Assembly: GCA_964632995.1 (NCBI GenBank)
Contig: CAZWDL010000035.1
Span: 1 to 58,970 of the forward strand
Reading direction: 5' to 3'
DNA: 58,970 bases
Origin: CAZWDL01 sp964632995
GTDB taxonomy: Bacteria > Bacteroidota > Bacteroidia > Chitinophagales > Saprospiraceae
Shown: positions 35,576-44,382 of the stretch, piece after piece
Numbering within the stretch: position 1 is the first letter of the stretch
How the letters are laid out: the number at the start of each line of letters is the position of its first letter
Made by a program: the position numbers and the translations under genes
Notes under the pieces: generated by a model
Databases searched by the model: none
What the model saw: only the letters and a program-made list of their open reading frames with translations
Told to the model about the DNA's origin: nothing

Positions 35576-37921
35576 TTGAAAAGAAGCGCATTTCTGCTTA
35601 TCATTTTTTGCGGAAGCCTGCTGCTTCAGTGCCGACGGGAAGCCCCCGCCAATCGCCCCCGCGATCCCTGGGTCATCCGCTCGGTGCTGGACCAGCGGCC
35701 GCGGATGATCACCCTGGCGCTGCACGAGGAAGCCTACGCCGCTTACGATGCGCAGCACTGCAGCCTACATAAGGTTTGGCGAGGTGGTATTGCCATGAAC
35801 GGGGCCGCCTACAACGATGTCAAAACGGTACAGCCCACCAGTTGGGGAACCACCTACTGGGAAGCTGAAAGCGAACAACCCGTGTGGACTCTCCAACAAG
35901 CCGGACGGCAATCGACCGTCAGGCCAGTTTTCAAAGGCTACCGCCTGAACAAGAACCGGCTCACCCTCCAGTACGAAATCGAATTGGATAACGGCCAAAA
36001 AGTAAACATCACCGAGCGGCCTGAATACCTGCCCGAATCCGCGGGCGGACCGGCACTACTGCGCACCTTCCGATCCAAAGATATTCCTGCTGATACCAAA
36101 ATAGCGATCGACACGATAGCCCTGGCCGCCAACGGCGAAACCCTGCTCCGGATGGATTTCGATCGGCTAGCCCCTCCGATGCCCCCCGAACGGACGGTTT
36201 CTGCCAACAACAGTCAGTACTGGCTCGACCGGAGTGGCTGCAACACCTGCCACGCCGTGGAACAGCAGACCATTGGCCCGGCTTATCAGCAGATCGCCGC
36301 GCGTTACCCAAAAAACAGAGAAAATATTCAAAACCTGGCTCTCAAGATCCAAACCGGCGGATCGGGTGTCTGGGGAGAGGCGCTTATGAATCCGCATCCC
36401 CACCTCGAGCTCGACGACCTCAAACGCATGGTGAACTATATCCTATCGCTGAAACCCGCGGAGGAGAAAGCAAAAAAGACAGCCGCCCCCCTGCCTGAAC
36501 CGGTGCCCCGCCGGGCCAAAAAGCAACCGCAGCCGGGCTTCGGTACGCCCGTCGGGGGCGTTCACCCTGCCTTTGACCTGAAAACGATCCGGCTCGAAAG
36601 ATTCCGGCCCCGCGTCGGCGCGATGGATTTTCTTCCCGACGGCCGCCTCCTGGTCGCCACCTGGGACTCGCTCGGCGCGGTTTACGCCCTCAGCGGCGTC
36701 GAGACCGGCGACACCAGCCGGATCGAGATCCAACGCATCGCCGCCGGACTCCACGAGCCACTGGGCATAAAGGTCGTCGACGGCGATATCTTCGTACTGC
36801 AAAAGCAGGAGCTCACCCAGCTCGTCGACCATAACCAGGACGGCATTACCGACGAGTACCGGGCTATCTGTAATAGTTTCGGCGCCACGGCCGACTTTCA
36901 TGAATTCTCCTACGGACTGGCCTACGAAGACGGCTATTTCTACGCCACCCTGGGACTAGCCATGCGCCTCATGGCGCACGAAGAACAACATCCCGAACGG
37001 GGAACTACTATCAAAATCGACCGGGAGGGAAACTACACCATTATCAATACCGGCCTGCGCCAACCCAATGGTGTTGGGCGCGGCGTCGACGGCGAGCTGT
37101 TCCTTACGGAAAACCAGGGCCAATGGGTGCCCTCTTGTAAAGTCATTCACGTTCGCCCCGGCGATTTCCACGGCTGCCGCTTCCACACCGGCGATCTATA
37201 CGACGGAAGGAAGATGACACCACCGGCCGTCTGGCTGCCGCAGGATGAGATCGGCAACTCCCCCAGCCAGCCGGTCCCGCTTAATGTGGGCCCCTACCAG
37301 AACCAGATGTTGCACGGCGAAGTCACCCACGGAGGCCTGAAGCGCGTCTTTCTGGAAAAAGTTAAGGGCGCATACCAGGGCGCCGTATTTCGCTTCAGCC
37401 AGGGACTGGAGGCCGGCATCAACCGGCTGGTCTGGGGCCCCGACGACGCCCTCTACGCCGGCGGGGTCGGTATGAACGGCAACTGGGGATGGGGCAACAG
37501 CCAGTACGGCCTGCAAAAACTCAGCTATACCGGCCAGCCTGTCTTCGAAATGCTGACCGTACGCGCTACGCCCGACGGCCTGGAAATCGATTTTACCGAA
37601 GCGCTCGGCGAAGGACAGGGCGATCAGCCCGGCGACTATCAAATCAGGCAGTGGTGGTACGAACCCACCGCCGCCTACGGAGGCCCGAAGAAAGACCTGG
37701 AAAGGCTTCCGGTAAAAAGCGCGGAACTTTCCGAAGATCGAAAGAAGGCCAGGCTTCGCATCACCGGCGTACAGCCGGGCCGGGTACTCTACCTCCGGCT
37801 GCCGGAGGATATGAGCAGCACCGAGGGAAGGAAACTCTGGTCAGGAGAAGTCTGGTATACGATGAATGTAATTCCGGAGGAGAATGGAAAGCCCGGAACG
37901 AGCGAAAAGGTTTCGGACTGA
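35576..37921 (+). CDS. Cytochrome c / sorbosone-dehydrogenase-like lipoprotein
   Basis: A 781-residue exported protein. The TTG start at 35576 begins a lipoprotein signal (MKRSAFLLIIFCGSLLLQC); no ATG is suitably placed. The N-terminal region (to ~200) is of a beta type. A single haem site CNTCH starts at Cys222 in a ~90-residue cytochrome c domain. After a Pro/Lys linker, residues ~320-680 form a propeller related to L-sorbosone/glucose dehydrogenases ('GAMDFLPDGRLLVATWDSLG', 'RQPNGVGRGVDGELFLTENQ'). It probably oxidises a sugar in the periplasm and passes electrons to its own haem (inference). A foldback repeat follows 11 bp after the stop. Confidence 0.85.
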   Translation: MKRSAFLLIIFCGSLLLQCRREAPANRPRDPWVIRSVLDQRPRMITLALHEEAYAAYDAQHCSLHKVWRGGIAMNGAAYNDVKTVQPTSWGTTYWEAESEQPVWTLQQAGRQSTVRPVFKGYRLNKNRLTLQYEIELDNGQKVNITERPEYLPESAGGPALLRTFRSKDIPADTKIAIDTIALAANGETLLRMDFDRLAPPMPPERTVSANNSQYWLDRSGCNTCHAVEQQTIGPAYQQIAARYPKNRENIQNLALKIQTGGSGVWGEALMNPHPHLELDDLKRMVNYILSLKPAEEKAKKTAAPLPEPVPRRAKKQPQPGFGTPVGGVHPAFDLKTIRLERFRPRVGAMDFLPDGRLLVATWDSLGAVYALSGVETGDTSRIEIQRIAAGLHEPLGIKVVDGDIFVLQKQELTQLVDHNQDGITDEYRAICNSFGATADFHEFSYGLAYEDGYFYATLGLAMRLMAHEEQHPERGTTIKIDREGNYTIINTGLRQPNGVGRGVDGELFLTENQGQWVPSCKVIHVRPGDFHGCRFHTGDLYDGRKMTPPAVWLPQDEIGNSPSQPVPLNVGPYQNQMLHGEVTHGGLKRVFLEKVKGAYQGAVFRFSQGLEAGINRLVWGPDDALYAGGVGMNGNWGWGNSQYGLQKLSYTGQPVFEMLTVRATPDGLEIDFTEALGEGQGDQPGDYQIRQWWYEPTAAYGGPKKDLERLPVKSAELSEDRKKARLRITGVQPGRVLYLRLPEDMSSTEGRKLWSGEVWYTMNVIPEENGKPGTSEKVSD

Positions 37922-37932
37922 AATGCCTCCGG

Positions 37933-38100
37933 TTAGTTTAGAAGTTTAGCGCTTCGCCTGCTGGGCTCGCTGTTTAGGAGTTTAGCCAATCTGAAAATGA
38001 AGTTTTCGGTTTCAGATCTGCTAAACCAGTCGCCCCAGCAGGGGCGGTGACTAAACTTCTAAACCAGCCACGCCCGCAGGGCCGTGGCGCCTAAACTTCT
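37933..38100. repeat. TTTAG-arm foldback repeat, copy A (IS-disrupted)
   Basis: The element begins TTAGTTTAGAAGTTTAGCGC and ends with CTAAACTTCT, interrupted by the IS1111 element after CT at 38099-38100. It continues as AAAC at 39948. Arms of the form CTAAACT(T/C)CTAAAC and their inverse occur several times within it. Related copies are at 44206-44382 and 46481-46622. It follows a gene end directly. Confidence 0.85.
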
Positions 38101-38289
38101 TCTATGTTGAAAAACAAACTTCCAGCAGTCTTTTTTTCGTAACAGACAATTTTTTTTTGACCACTTCCCACCTCTATTGATGGGAGTGGAGAAAAGCCTT
38201 TCGTCGTTGTGCTGATTTTTTTATTCAAAGTCTCTCACTTTTTTGCCGGAGGCTTTGAATAAAAAAATTGTTTCTGTTGGTACCCCCGT

Positions 38290-38435
38290 CGTACTCCCTT
38301 GCTAATAATTCTTCTATTAACGGTCTTTTGCCGCAAGTTGCCATCATGGCTAAGGGTGGGGGGACGTAAACTAAACCGAACGGTCATAAAGCCGCAGAAG
38401 TTTGGTAACGTTGGTCCCCCCGGATTAAAAGTCAT
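38290..38435 (-). ncRNA. Bridge (seeker) RNA, duplicate copy
   Basis: Exact copy, 350 bp away, of the RNA described at 38640-38785, including both guide loops. It has no transposase directly next to it. Whether it is transcribed depends on read-through from the second copy or on a promoter in the element. Confidence 0.7.
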
Positions 38436-38639
38436 TTGGGTTATACGACTTCTATGTTGAAAAACAAACTTCCAGCAGTCTTTTTTTCGTAACAGACAAT
38501 TTTTTTTTGACCACTTCCCACCTCTATTGATGGGAGTGGAGAAAAGCCTTTCGTCGTTGTGCTGATTTTTTTATTCAAAGTCTCTCACTTTTTTGCCGGA
38601 GGCTTTGAATAAAAAAATTGTTTCTGTTGGTACCCCCGT

Positions 38640-38785
38640 CGTACTCCCTTGCTAATAATTCTTCTATTAACGGTCTTTTGCCGCAAGTTGCCATCATGGC
38701 TAAGGGTGGGGGGACGTAAACTAAACCGAACGGTCATAAAGCCGCAGAAGTTTGGTAACGTTGGTCCCCCCGGATTAAAAGTCAT
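38640..38785 (-). ncRNA. Bridge (seeker) RNA with target and donor loops
   Basis: Read on the minus strand, downstream of the transposase. Target loop: outer stem GGGGGGAC/GTCCCCCC (38764-38771 with 38708-38715), left guide AAACTTCT (38746-38753), inner stem GCGG/CCGT, right guide GTTTAG (38721-38726). The left guide equals the bases left of the insertion plus core CT; the right guide is the complement of core CT plus AAAC on the right. Donor loop: outer stem CCTTAGC/GCAAGG, left guide CAACTT (38685-38690) equal to the element's right end plus core, inner stem GCGG/CCGT again, right guide ATAGAAG (38661-38667) complementary to core plus the left end CTTCTAT. Both loops have nine bases from CCGT to the core AG. 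Exact RNA ends are unknown. Confidence 0.8.
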
Positions 38786-38809
38786 TTGGGTTATACGACT
38801 TGATCGTTA

Positions 38810-39868
38810 TCAATTCACACCGAGTTGATAGGGTTCACCAGTTAGCATCATCCTACGAATTCGGTTCAGTAGTTTTTTCGCAATGCGAATGATTGCCTTG
38901 TTTTTCTTCATACCTTCTTTTGTCAATGTGTCAAATTTCAGTAGCATAGCTGGATCCAGTCTTTTGGCAGTCCATGCGCTTTGAATCAACATTCGTCTGA
39001 GTAGCGCATTTCCCCGGCGAGTTTGCGGTCCAATGTACTCTTTATCTGCCGAAGCGTGTACGGTAGGCACGATTCCTACGTAATGGCATAGCTTATCAAG
39101 ACTATTGAACCGGGACATGTCATCAATCTCTGTTAAAATCACCATGGCGATCATTAAACCTATACCAGGAGCCGATCGTAGTAATTTGACCCTCTCTTTG
39201 TAGCGATCCTGACGACTTAACTCTACAATCTGGCGATTGACCCTTTTGAGCCGTTGCTTATAAAAAGCCAGCTCATCCAGTAAATGATCCAATGCTTGCC
39301 GGGCACTCGGATTAGCAAACTTTAAATCGGCCACCCAGGCCAGGTACGCTTTAGTCCAAGACTGTACAGCTGATTTAGGTTGATACCCGTACAGATTCAA
39401 GAATGATTTGATCTGATTCTTGATTCGCGTTATCTTGGGCATTAACTTATTACAGCGATAGCGAATGAGCTCTCGATCTTGTTGCACTTCCAAAGAAGGC
39501 ACGTAGATAGCTTTGAGATCTTCACTGCGAAGACCGCGACCTAATTTACGCGCATCTACTTTGTCCCGTTTTTGCTTACGTTCCTTATCTTTGGTAGGAA
39601 CATCCGCAGCATGAACGACCATACTGTTTAAGCCGGCTTCAAGTAAATCCCAATGGGTGCTAAAACCAGTTAGACCGGCTTCATATACCGTATGGTACTT
39701 CGCCCCTGGGAAGTGACGCTTTAAGTAAGCACTCAGTACTTCCGCGCTAGGAGGCTGTTGAAAGGCTTTATGGAAACTTTTTTCCGTAAAAATGCCTACA
39801 TTCCATTGTTTGAGGTGGACGTCTATGCCCACGTAAATCTCCTGATCGGCAAAATTTACTTTTTTCAT
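38810..39868 (-). CDS. IS110-family DEDD transposase
   Basis: A 352-residue transposase. The N-terminal RuvC-like DEDD domain has Asp16 (VGIDVH), Glu63 (VYEAG), Asp102 and Asp105 (RDKVDARKLG). A central coiled-coil helix region (about 130-220) follows. The C-terminal Transposase_20 domain has 'LRSAPGIGLMIAMVILTEID' and the Ser297 region (IQSAWTAKR) expected to supply the nucleophile. It acts with the RNA above to recombine donor and target at CT. All catalytic residues are present, so it may be active. The N-terminus at ATG 39868 gives the usual IS110 length. Confidence 0.95.
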   Translation of the reverse strand: MKKVNFADQEIYVGIDVHLKQWNVGIFTEKSFHKAFQQPPSAEVLSAYLKRHFPGAKYHTVYEAGLTGFSTHWDLLEAGLNSMVVHAADVPTKDKERKQKRDKVDARKLGRGLRSEDLKAIYVPSLEVQQDRELIRYRCNKLMPKITRIKNQIKSFLNLYGYQPKSAVQSWTKAYLAWVADLKFANPSARQALDHLLDELAFYKQRLKRVNRQIVELSRQDRYKERVKLLRSAPGIGLMIAMVILTEIDDMSRFNSLDKLCHYVGIVPTVHASADKEYIGPQTRRGNALLRRMLIQSAWTAKRLDPAMLLKFDTLTKEGMKKNKAIIRIAKKLLNRIRRMMLTGEPYQLGVN

Positions 39869-39982
39869 AGAGCTTTGGGTTTTGGTAATGTGAATTGGTA
39901 ATTCTCAAATTTACCTGCCCAAAGCTTGTTTTTCAAACATACCAACTAAACTTCGTAGTAACACCTTTTAACACTGAAAAAT

Positions 39983-41380
39983 ATGACCCCCCCCCTCAAC
40001 CGCCGCAGCTTTCTCAAACACACCGGGACCGCCCTGGCGGGCGCCGCCATCGCCCCCGGTTTTCTCATCAATCAACCGCAAACTATGCCGAAACCGATAC
40101 GAGTACAACGCGTCAACTTCAACTTCGAACGGCAACCGCTGGCCCGTCCTTTCGGCTTTAAGGGCGGCCAGATCACCGGTGTCTGGCAAACCATCGCCTA
40201 CCTGGAAAGCGAATCCGGTACAGGCAAAATCGGCCTGGGCACCCAGAGCGTCCTCTGGTCCGACGCCCGCGTCTTCGCCGGCCATACCGAAGAGGGCGGC
40301 AACGCACTGATGTACGCCATGGGCGAACGCGCTCTGCAACTCATCAACGGGCAGTCCTTCACCGATCCCATTGCCTTGCTCGACGAGCTGTACCCCCAGG
40401 TGCACGAATACGGAAAGACCATCACCCGGCAGCCCGACCTGCGCAAGACCTTCGCCCTCAACGCGCTGGTCGCCCTTGACAATGCCGCCTGGCTGCTCTA
40501 CGCCGCCGAAAACGGCTACAACTCCTTCGATGATATGGTTCCAAAAGCCTATCACCCCGGATTATCCGCCCGGCACGACAAGGTGGCGGCCATTCCTGCC
40601 TTGGGTTACGGAACGCCTATGAAAGAAATCGAAAAGCTCGCTGAGGAAGGCTTTTTTATTATGAAAATCAAAATCGGCGCATCCGGCGATCAGCAGCAAA
40701 TGCTGGAGAAAGACAAGGCTTTCCTGAAGGCCATCCACGATACGCTGGCCCACCGCGAAACACCACATACCCCCGACGGCAAAATCCCCTATTACTTTGA
40801 CGCCAACGGCCGCTATGACAAAAAGGAAACCCTGCACCGCTTCCTCGACTACGCCGAACAGATCGGCGCCCTCGACCGCATCGCCGTATTGGAAGAACCC
40901 TTCGGCGAACGCAACCAGGAATCCGTCCAGGATATCGCCGAGCGCGGCCCGCGCGTCGCCGCCGACGAAAGCGCCCACACCGACGAAGACACCCTGGAGC
41001 GCATCGAGCAGGGCTATAACGCTATCGCCGTCAAGGCCGTCGCCAAAACACTCAGCATGACGATGAAGATCGCCCAGGTGGCCTACGAACGAAGAGTCCC
41101 CTGCTTCTGTGCCGATCTGACGGTCAATCCCATACTCGTAGAATGGAATAAAAATGTCGCTGCCCGCCTGCCGGCCTTCCCGGGCCTGAACATCGGCCTG
41201 CAGGAAACCAACGGCTGGCAGAATTACAAAAACTGGGAGGAAATGATGAGCTACCATCCCTACCCCGAAGCAAAATGGGCAAAACCGGATGATGGGGTGT
41301 ACCAAACGAATAAGGACTTTTTTAAGAAAAGCGGGGGGATATTCCAGGAATCGACGCACTACCGGGGGCTGGTCGCTTAG
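39983..41380 (+). CDS. Tat-exported enolase-superfamily (mandelate racemase-like) enzyme
   Basis: A 465-residue protein with a twin-arginine signal (NRRSFLKHTGTALAGAAIAP). After an N-terminal capping domain, the barrel carries 'IMKIKIG' (Lys-x-Lys base near residue 228), then metal ligands in 'YFDANGRY', 'VLEEPFGE' and 'AADESAH', and 'IAVKAVAKT' as the second acid/base strand. These match mandelate racemase/muconate lactonising and sugar-acid dehydratase groups. Export is unusual for the superfamily outside this phylum. A sugar acid made by the periplasmic dehydrogenases nearby is a plausible substrate (inference). It lies 35 bp after the IS end, so its promoter region was probably displaced by the insertion. 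Confidence 0.85.
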   Translation: MTPPLNRRSFLKHTGTALAGAAIAPGFLINQPQTMPKPIRVQRVNFNFERQPLARPFGFKGGQITGVWQTIAYLESESGTGKIGLGTQSVLWSDARVFAGHTEEGGNALMYAMGERALQLINGQSFTDPIALLDELYPQVHEYGKTITRQPDLRKTFALNALVALDNAAWLLYAAENGYNSFDDMVPKAYHPGLSARHDKVAAIPALGYGTPMKEIEKLAEEGFFIMKIKIGASGDQQQMLEKDKAFLKAIHDTLAHRETPHTPDGKIPYYFDANGRYDKKETLHRFLDYAEQIGALDRIAVLEEPFGERNQESVQDIAERGPRVAADESAHTDEDTLERIEQGYNAIAVKAVAKTLSMTMKIAQVAYERRVPCFCADLTVNPILVEWNKNVAARLPAFPGLNIGLQETNGWQNYKNWEEMMSYHPYPEAKWAKPDDGVYQTNKDFFKKSGGIFQESTHYRGLVA

Positions 41381-41388
41381 ATTGGGGC

Positions 41389-41419
41389 GTCAGGCGGCGC
41401 CTTCCCGGCGCCTCCTGAC
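41389..41419 (+). terminator. Hairpin after the enolase-family gene
   Basis: GTCAGG-C-GGCGCC, loop TTCCC, GGCGCC-T-CCTGAC starts nine bases after the stop. It is strong but lacks a T-run. The remaining stretch to 41773 (about 350 bp) shows no ORF or repeat I could identify. Confidence 0.55.
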
Positions 41420-41773
41420 CGAATGAATAATCGAAACCGAAAGGGTCCGTATCTAGCGTGAAATCGCACCTTAAAATAAAAACTTCATAACTATTCAGCA
41501 AAGCGCCAAGCGATTGACAATCAACAACTCCCCAATAGACCACCTCTGGTCTTCCGATGGTTTCCGGAGTGCAAGAACCACTGAAAACCAACGCTATGGC
41601 CATGCTCTTTGCGCTATGTTGAATAATTACAAAACTTTTAAACTTGTGGATACTTTGCGATATTAAAATGTACTCCCCCACACGAGGTAACTCCCTTGTT
41701 AACTTTTGAGTTTTTTAAATTAAAAAGACAAGAAAATTATAACTGAGTAAAATAAAATACGAAACAACCACAT

Positions 41774-43147
41774 ATGCAAATCAACGAACAACTCACCCCT
41801 CCCGCCCTCCAATCCAAAATAGAGCACTTCTGGCGCCTCTCTGCACAGAAGATCTTGCTCATGCACGAAGAATACGATGCTGCCCAGGGCTCCCCTGTCT
41901 TTACCGTCAGGGGAAAATACACCACCCGCGGCTGGACAGAGTGGACGCAGGGCTTCCAATACGGTTCCGTGCTGCTGCAATACGATGCCACGCGGGAAGA
42001 GACCTTCCTGGAAATGGGTCGCAACTCTACTGTTGATGAGATGGACTCCCACGTCAGCCACTTCGGGGTGCACGACCACGGCTTCAACAACATCAGCACC
42101 TATGGCAGTCTGCTGCGCCTGATGCGGGAGGGCGTTATTCCGCATAACGACTGGGAGGAGCGGTTCTATCAGATGGCCCTCAAAATGTCCGGGGCCGTAC
42201 AGGCGCGCCGCTGGACGCCCATTCCCGACGGCGGTTACATCTATTCCTTCAACGGCCCTCATTCTCTTTTTGTCGACACCATCCGTACCCTTCGTTCCCT
42301 GGTTGTCGCGCACGAACTCGGCCACAGCATAAAAGCCGAAAACGATATTTCCATCTCTTTGCTCGAAAGAGCCGTGCTGCACGCCAAAGCCACTGCCCGT
42401 TACGCCATATACTACGGTCAGGGCCGGGACAGCTACGATGTCCGGGGCCGCACCGCCCACGAAAGCATTTTTAATGTCAACGACGGCAATTACCGCTGCC
42501 CCAATACCCAACAGGGCTTCTCGGGCTTCACCACCTGGACCCGCGGGCTGGCCTGGGCCGTTACCGGCTTCGCCGAGCAGCTCGAGTATTTCCGCACGGT
42601 TCCGGAAGCGGAACTGGAGCCGCTGGGCGGGAAGAAAGAAATAGAGAAGCTGTTCCTCGAAGCCGCCCGCGCTACTGCCGACTTCTACATCGAAAATACC
42701 GCAACCGACGGCATCCCGTACTGGGATACCGGCGCGCCCGGCCTGGCCCGCATGGGCGACTACCTGAACCGCCCCTCCGATCCCTACAATGATCACGAAC
42801 CTGTCGACAGCTCGGCCGCCGCCATCACGGCGCAGGGGCTGCTTCGCCTGGGACGCTACCTCGGCGAGGAAGGCCATAAGTACTGGCAGGCCGGCCTGAC
42901 CATACTCGAAACCCTGCTGGACGAACCTTATTTAAGTACCGATTCTAATCACCAGGGCCTGCTCCTCCACAGCATTTACCACCGACCTAACGGCTGGGAC
43001 TATGTGCCGCCCGGCAGCAAAATCCCCAACGGGGAATCGAGCATGTGGGGCGATTACCATATCCGGGAAGCCGTGCTGCTGCTGCACCGGATACTGGAGG
43101 GACAGCCGTACTATGCGTTCTACGGGTGTGTGAAAGATTTCGATTGA
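41774..43147 (+). CDS. GH88-like unsaturated glucuronyl hydrolase
   Basis: A 457-residue (alpha/alpha)6-barrel protein. 'HDHGFNNISTYGSLLRLM', 'NYRCPNTQQGFSGFTTWTRG', 'LAWAVTGFAEQLEYF', 'PYWDTGAPGL', 'VDSSAAAITAQGLLRLGRYL' and 'SMWGDYHIREAVLLLHRI' match GH88/GH105-type hydrolases that remove the 4,5-unsaturated uronic acid left by polysaccharide lyases. No signal peptide is visible, so it should be cytosolic. It would supply 5-keto-4-deoxyuronate to central uronate metabolism. Confidence 0.8.
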   Translation: MQINEQLTPPALQSKIEHFWRLSAQKILLMHEEYDAAQGSPVFTVRGKYTTRGWTEWTQGFQYGSVLLQYDATREETFLEMGRNSTVDEMDSHVSHFGVHDHGFNNISTYGSLLRLMREGVIPHNDWEERFYQMALKMSGAVQARRWTPIPDGGYIYSFNGPHSLFVDTIRTLRSLVVAHELGHSIKAENDISISLLERAVLHAKATARYAIYYGQGRDSYDVRGRTAHESIFNVNDGNYRCPNTQQGFSGFTTWTRGLAWAVTGFAEQLEYFRTVPEAELEPLGGKKEIEKLFLEAARATADFYIENTATDGIPYWDTGAPGLARMGDYLNRPSDPYNDHEPVDSSAAAITAQGLLRLGRYLGEEGHKYWQAGLTILETLLDEPYLSTDSNHQGLLLHSIYHRPNGWDYVPPGSKIPNGESSMWGDYHIREAVLLLHRILEGQPYYAFYGCVKDFD

Positions 43148-43423
43148 ATGGACATGAGAACCGGAGAGGATGTAGAATACCGGCAGGATGATCGACGGGA
43201 GAAAAGGATGTTTCCCGCTCGCGCGGGAAAAGGGGGATGTTCGCTTCACTACGTTTCGCGAAAGGGGGGATGTCCTCCTCGCTTCGCTCGTCGAAGGCTC
43301 ATCCCGTCCCGCTCGCCGATGCCCTTTTCACGGAACGAATCAAACTGAACATCCCCCTTTCTGAATGAAGCGAGCAAGCATCCAAGGAACTAACTTGAAA
43401 CATTTTTATCTAATTTTTCCGCA

Positions 43424-44125
43424 ATGACCCGAATATCGGTTAAGTTACTTTCATTCCTCCTCAAAAGCAGTCTGCTGATGCTATGTTGCAGCTTTCTGTA
43501 TTGCAGCCGGGAGGAGCCTCCACAACAGAGGAACATCCTCTTCATCGCCGTGGACGACCTGAGGCCGGAACTGGGCTGTTTTAGCGCAAGCCATATTCAT
43601 TCGCCCAACATCGACCGGCTGGCAGAAAGGGGGATGATGTTCACCAACGCGCACTGCAACGTTCCCGCCTGCGGCGCCTCCCGCGCCAGCCTGCTGACGG
43701 GCGTGCGTCCCACACTGGAACGCTTCGTCACGTACTACACCCGCGCCGACGAAGACCTGCCCGGTCACCTTTCGCTGCCGCGGTTTCTAAAAAATAACGG
43801 ATACGCTACCGTCTCACTCGGCAAAGTATACCACCACGCCGATGACGATCCGGAGGCCTGGAGTAAAATGCCCTGGAAGGAGCCCACCTAAAGCTTCTGG
43901 CACAACGGGCTGACCATGAGAACACCACAGTACCAATACACCGAGTGGCTGGACAAAGAAACGGAAGAACCATTAGACCGGATGCTGTACGATCACTACG
44001 AGGATCCGGATGAAAATGTCAATATCGCCGCCCTTCCGGAGTACCAGTCTCTAGCCGACAGCCTGTCCGGCCGGATGAGAAATTGGTGGGCAGGGTATAA
44101 GCGGGGACAAAAGGATGGAACTTAG
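43424..44125 (+). pseudogene. Iduronate-2-sulfatase-like gene with deletion and stop
   Basis: The first part (155 codons to TAA 43889-43891) has a lipoprotein-like signal, 'NILFIAVDDLRPELGCF' and the sulfatase signature 'CGASRASLLTG' with Cys83. After the stop the same frame continues with 'SFWHNGLTMRTPQYQYTEWL' and 'MLYDHYEDPDENVNIAALPE', the C-terminus of the same family. The central ~250 residues are missing. So the gene carries a large in-frame deletion plus a stop near the join. Confidence 0.85.
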
Positions 44126-44205
44126 GGGATGTTGACCGCCGGCACGGGAAAAGAGGATGTTTCCGAGCTTCGCTCGGTATGAATATTAAGTAATTGACGG
44201 AGAAG

Positions 44206-44382
44206 CTCGAGAAAAAGTTTAGAAGAGTTTAGCGCTTCGCCCTTCCTACGGACCGTCCGGTCGGGCTCGCTGTTTGGGAGTTTAGAAGACCTGAAAATGA
44301 GGGCTCCGTTTTGGGATCTTCTAAACTCCTAAACCAGCCGCTCCGAAGGAGCGGTGACTAATCTCCTAAACTTTTCTCGAGA
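44206..44382. repeat. TTTAG-arm foldback repeat, copy B
   Basis: Outer arms CTCGAGAAAAAGTTTAG and CTAAACTTTTCTCGAG enclose 'GTTTAGAAGAGTTTAGCGCT', 'GGGCTCGCTG', 'GGGAGTTTAGAAG' and the inverse arms 'CTTCTAAACTCCTAAACCAG'. It resembles copies A and C but its arms have diverged from the exact IS target. The rest of 44126-44496 holds short 'GGATGTT' repeats and no ORF. Confidence 0.8.

Larger units (their letters stand above)
38099..38801. repeat. 350-bp perfect tandem duplication of the IS left end
   Basis: Bases 38101-38450 and 38451-38800 are identical as far as I can read. Both begin TCTATGTTGAAAAACAAACT and end GGGTTATACGA-CT. The junction lies exactly at a CT dinucleotide, the same core at which the element is inserted. 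The second copy is contiguous with the transposase gene; the first is an extra left end with its own terminal inverted repeat and RNA. Confidence 0.95.
38101..39945 (-). mobile_element. IS110-family, IS1111-group insertion sequence
   Basis: Unit length without the duplicated 350 bp is about 1.5 kb. Sub-terminal inverted repeats are present: ATGTT-GAAAAACAAACTT from 38104 (and again from 38454) and the inverse of ATGTTTGAAAAACAAGCTT ending at 39940. They start 3 and 5 bp inside the ends, as is typical for the IS1111 group. A CT dinucleotide borders both sides (38099-38100 and 39946-39947) and there is no target duplication. Removing the element with one CT restores CTAAACTT-CT-AAACTTCG, matching the intact arm in repeat copy C. 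Confidence 0.9.

Noticed and set aside
38218..38272. Hairpin TTTTTTTATTCAAAG...CTTTGAATAAAAAAA as an intrinsic terminator
   Set aside because: The T-runs are on the outer side of the stem on both strands in the wrong position, and the stem is AT-rich. It may be part of the RNA or element end instead.
38235..38785. Two identical 66-codon ORFs in the duplicated block (38235-38435 and 38585-38785, minus strand)
   Set aside because: They coincide with the structured RNA region, have no ribosome-binding context or family likeness, and are identical only because the block is duplicated.
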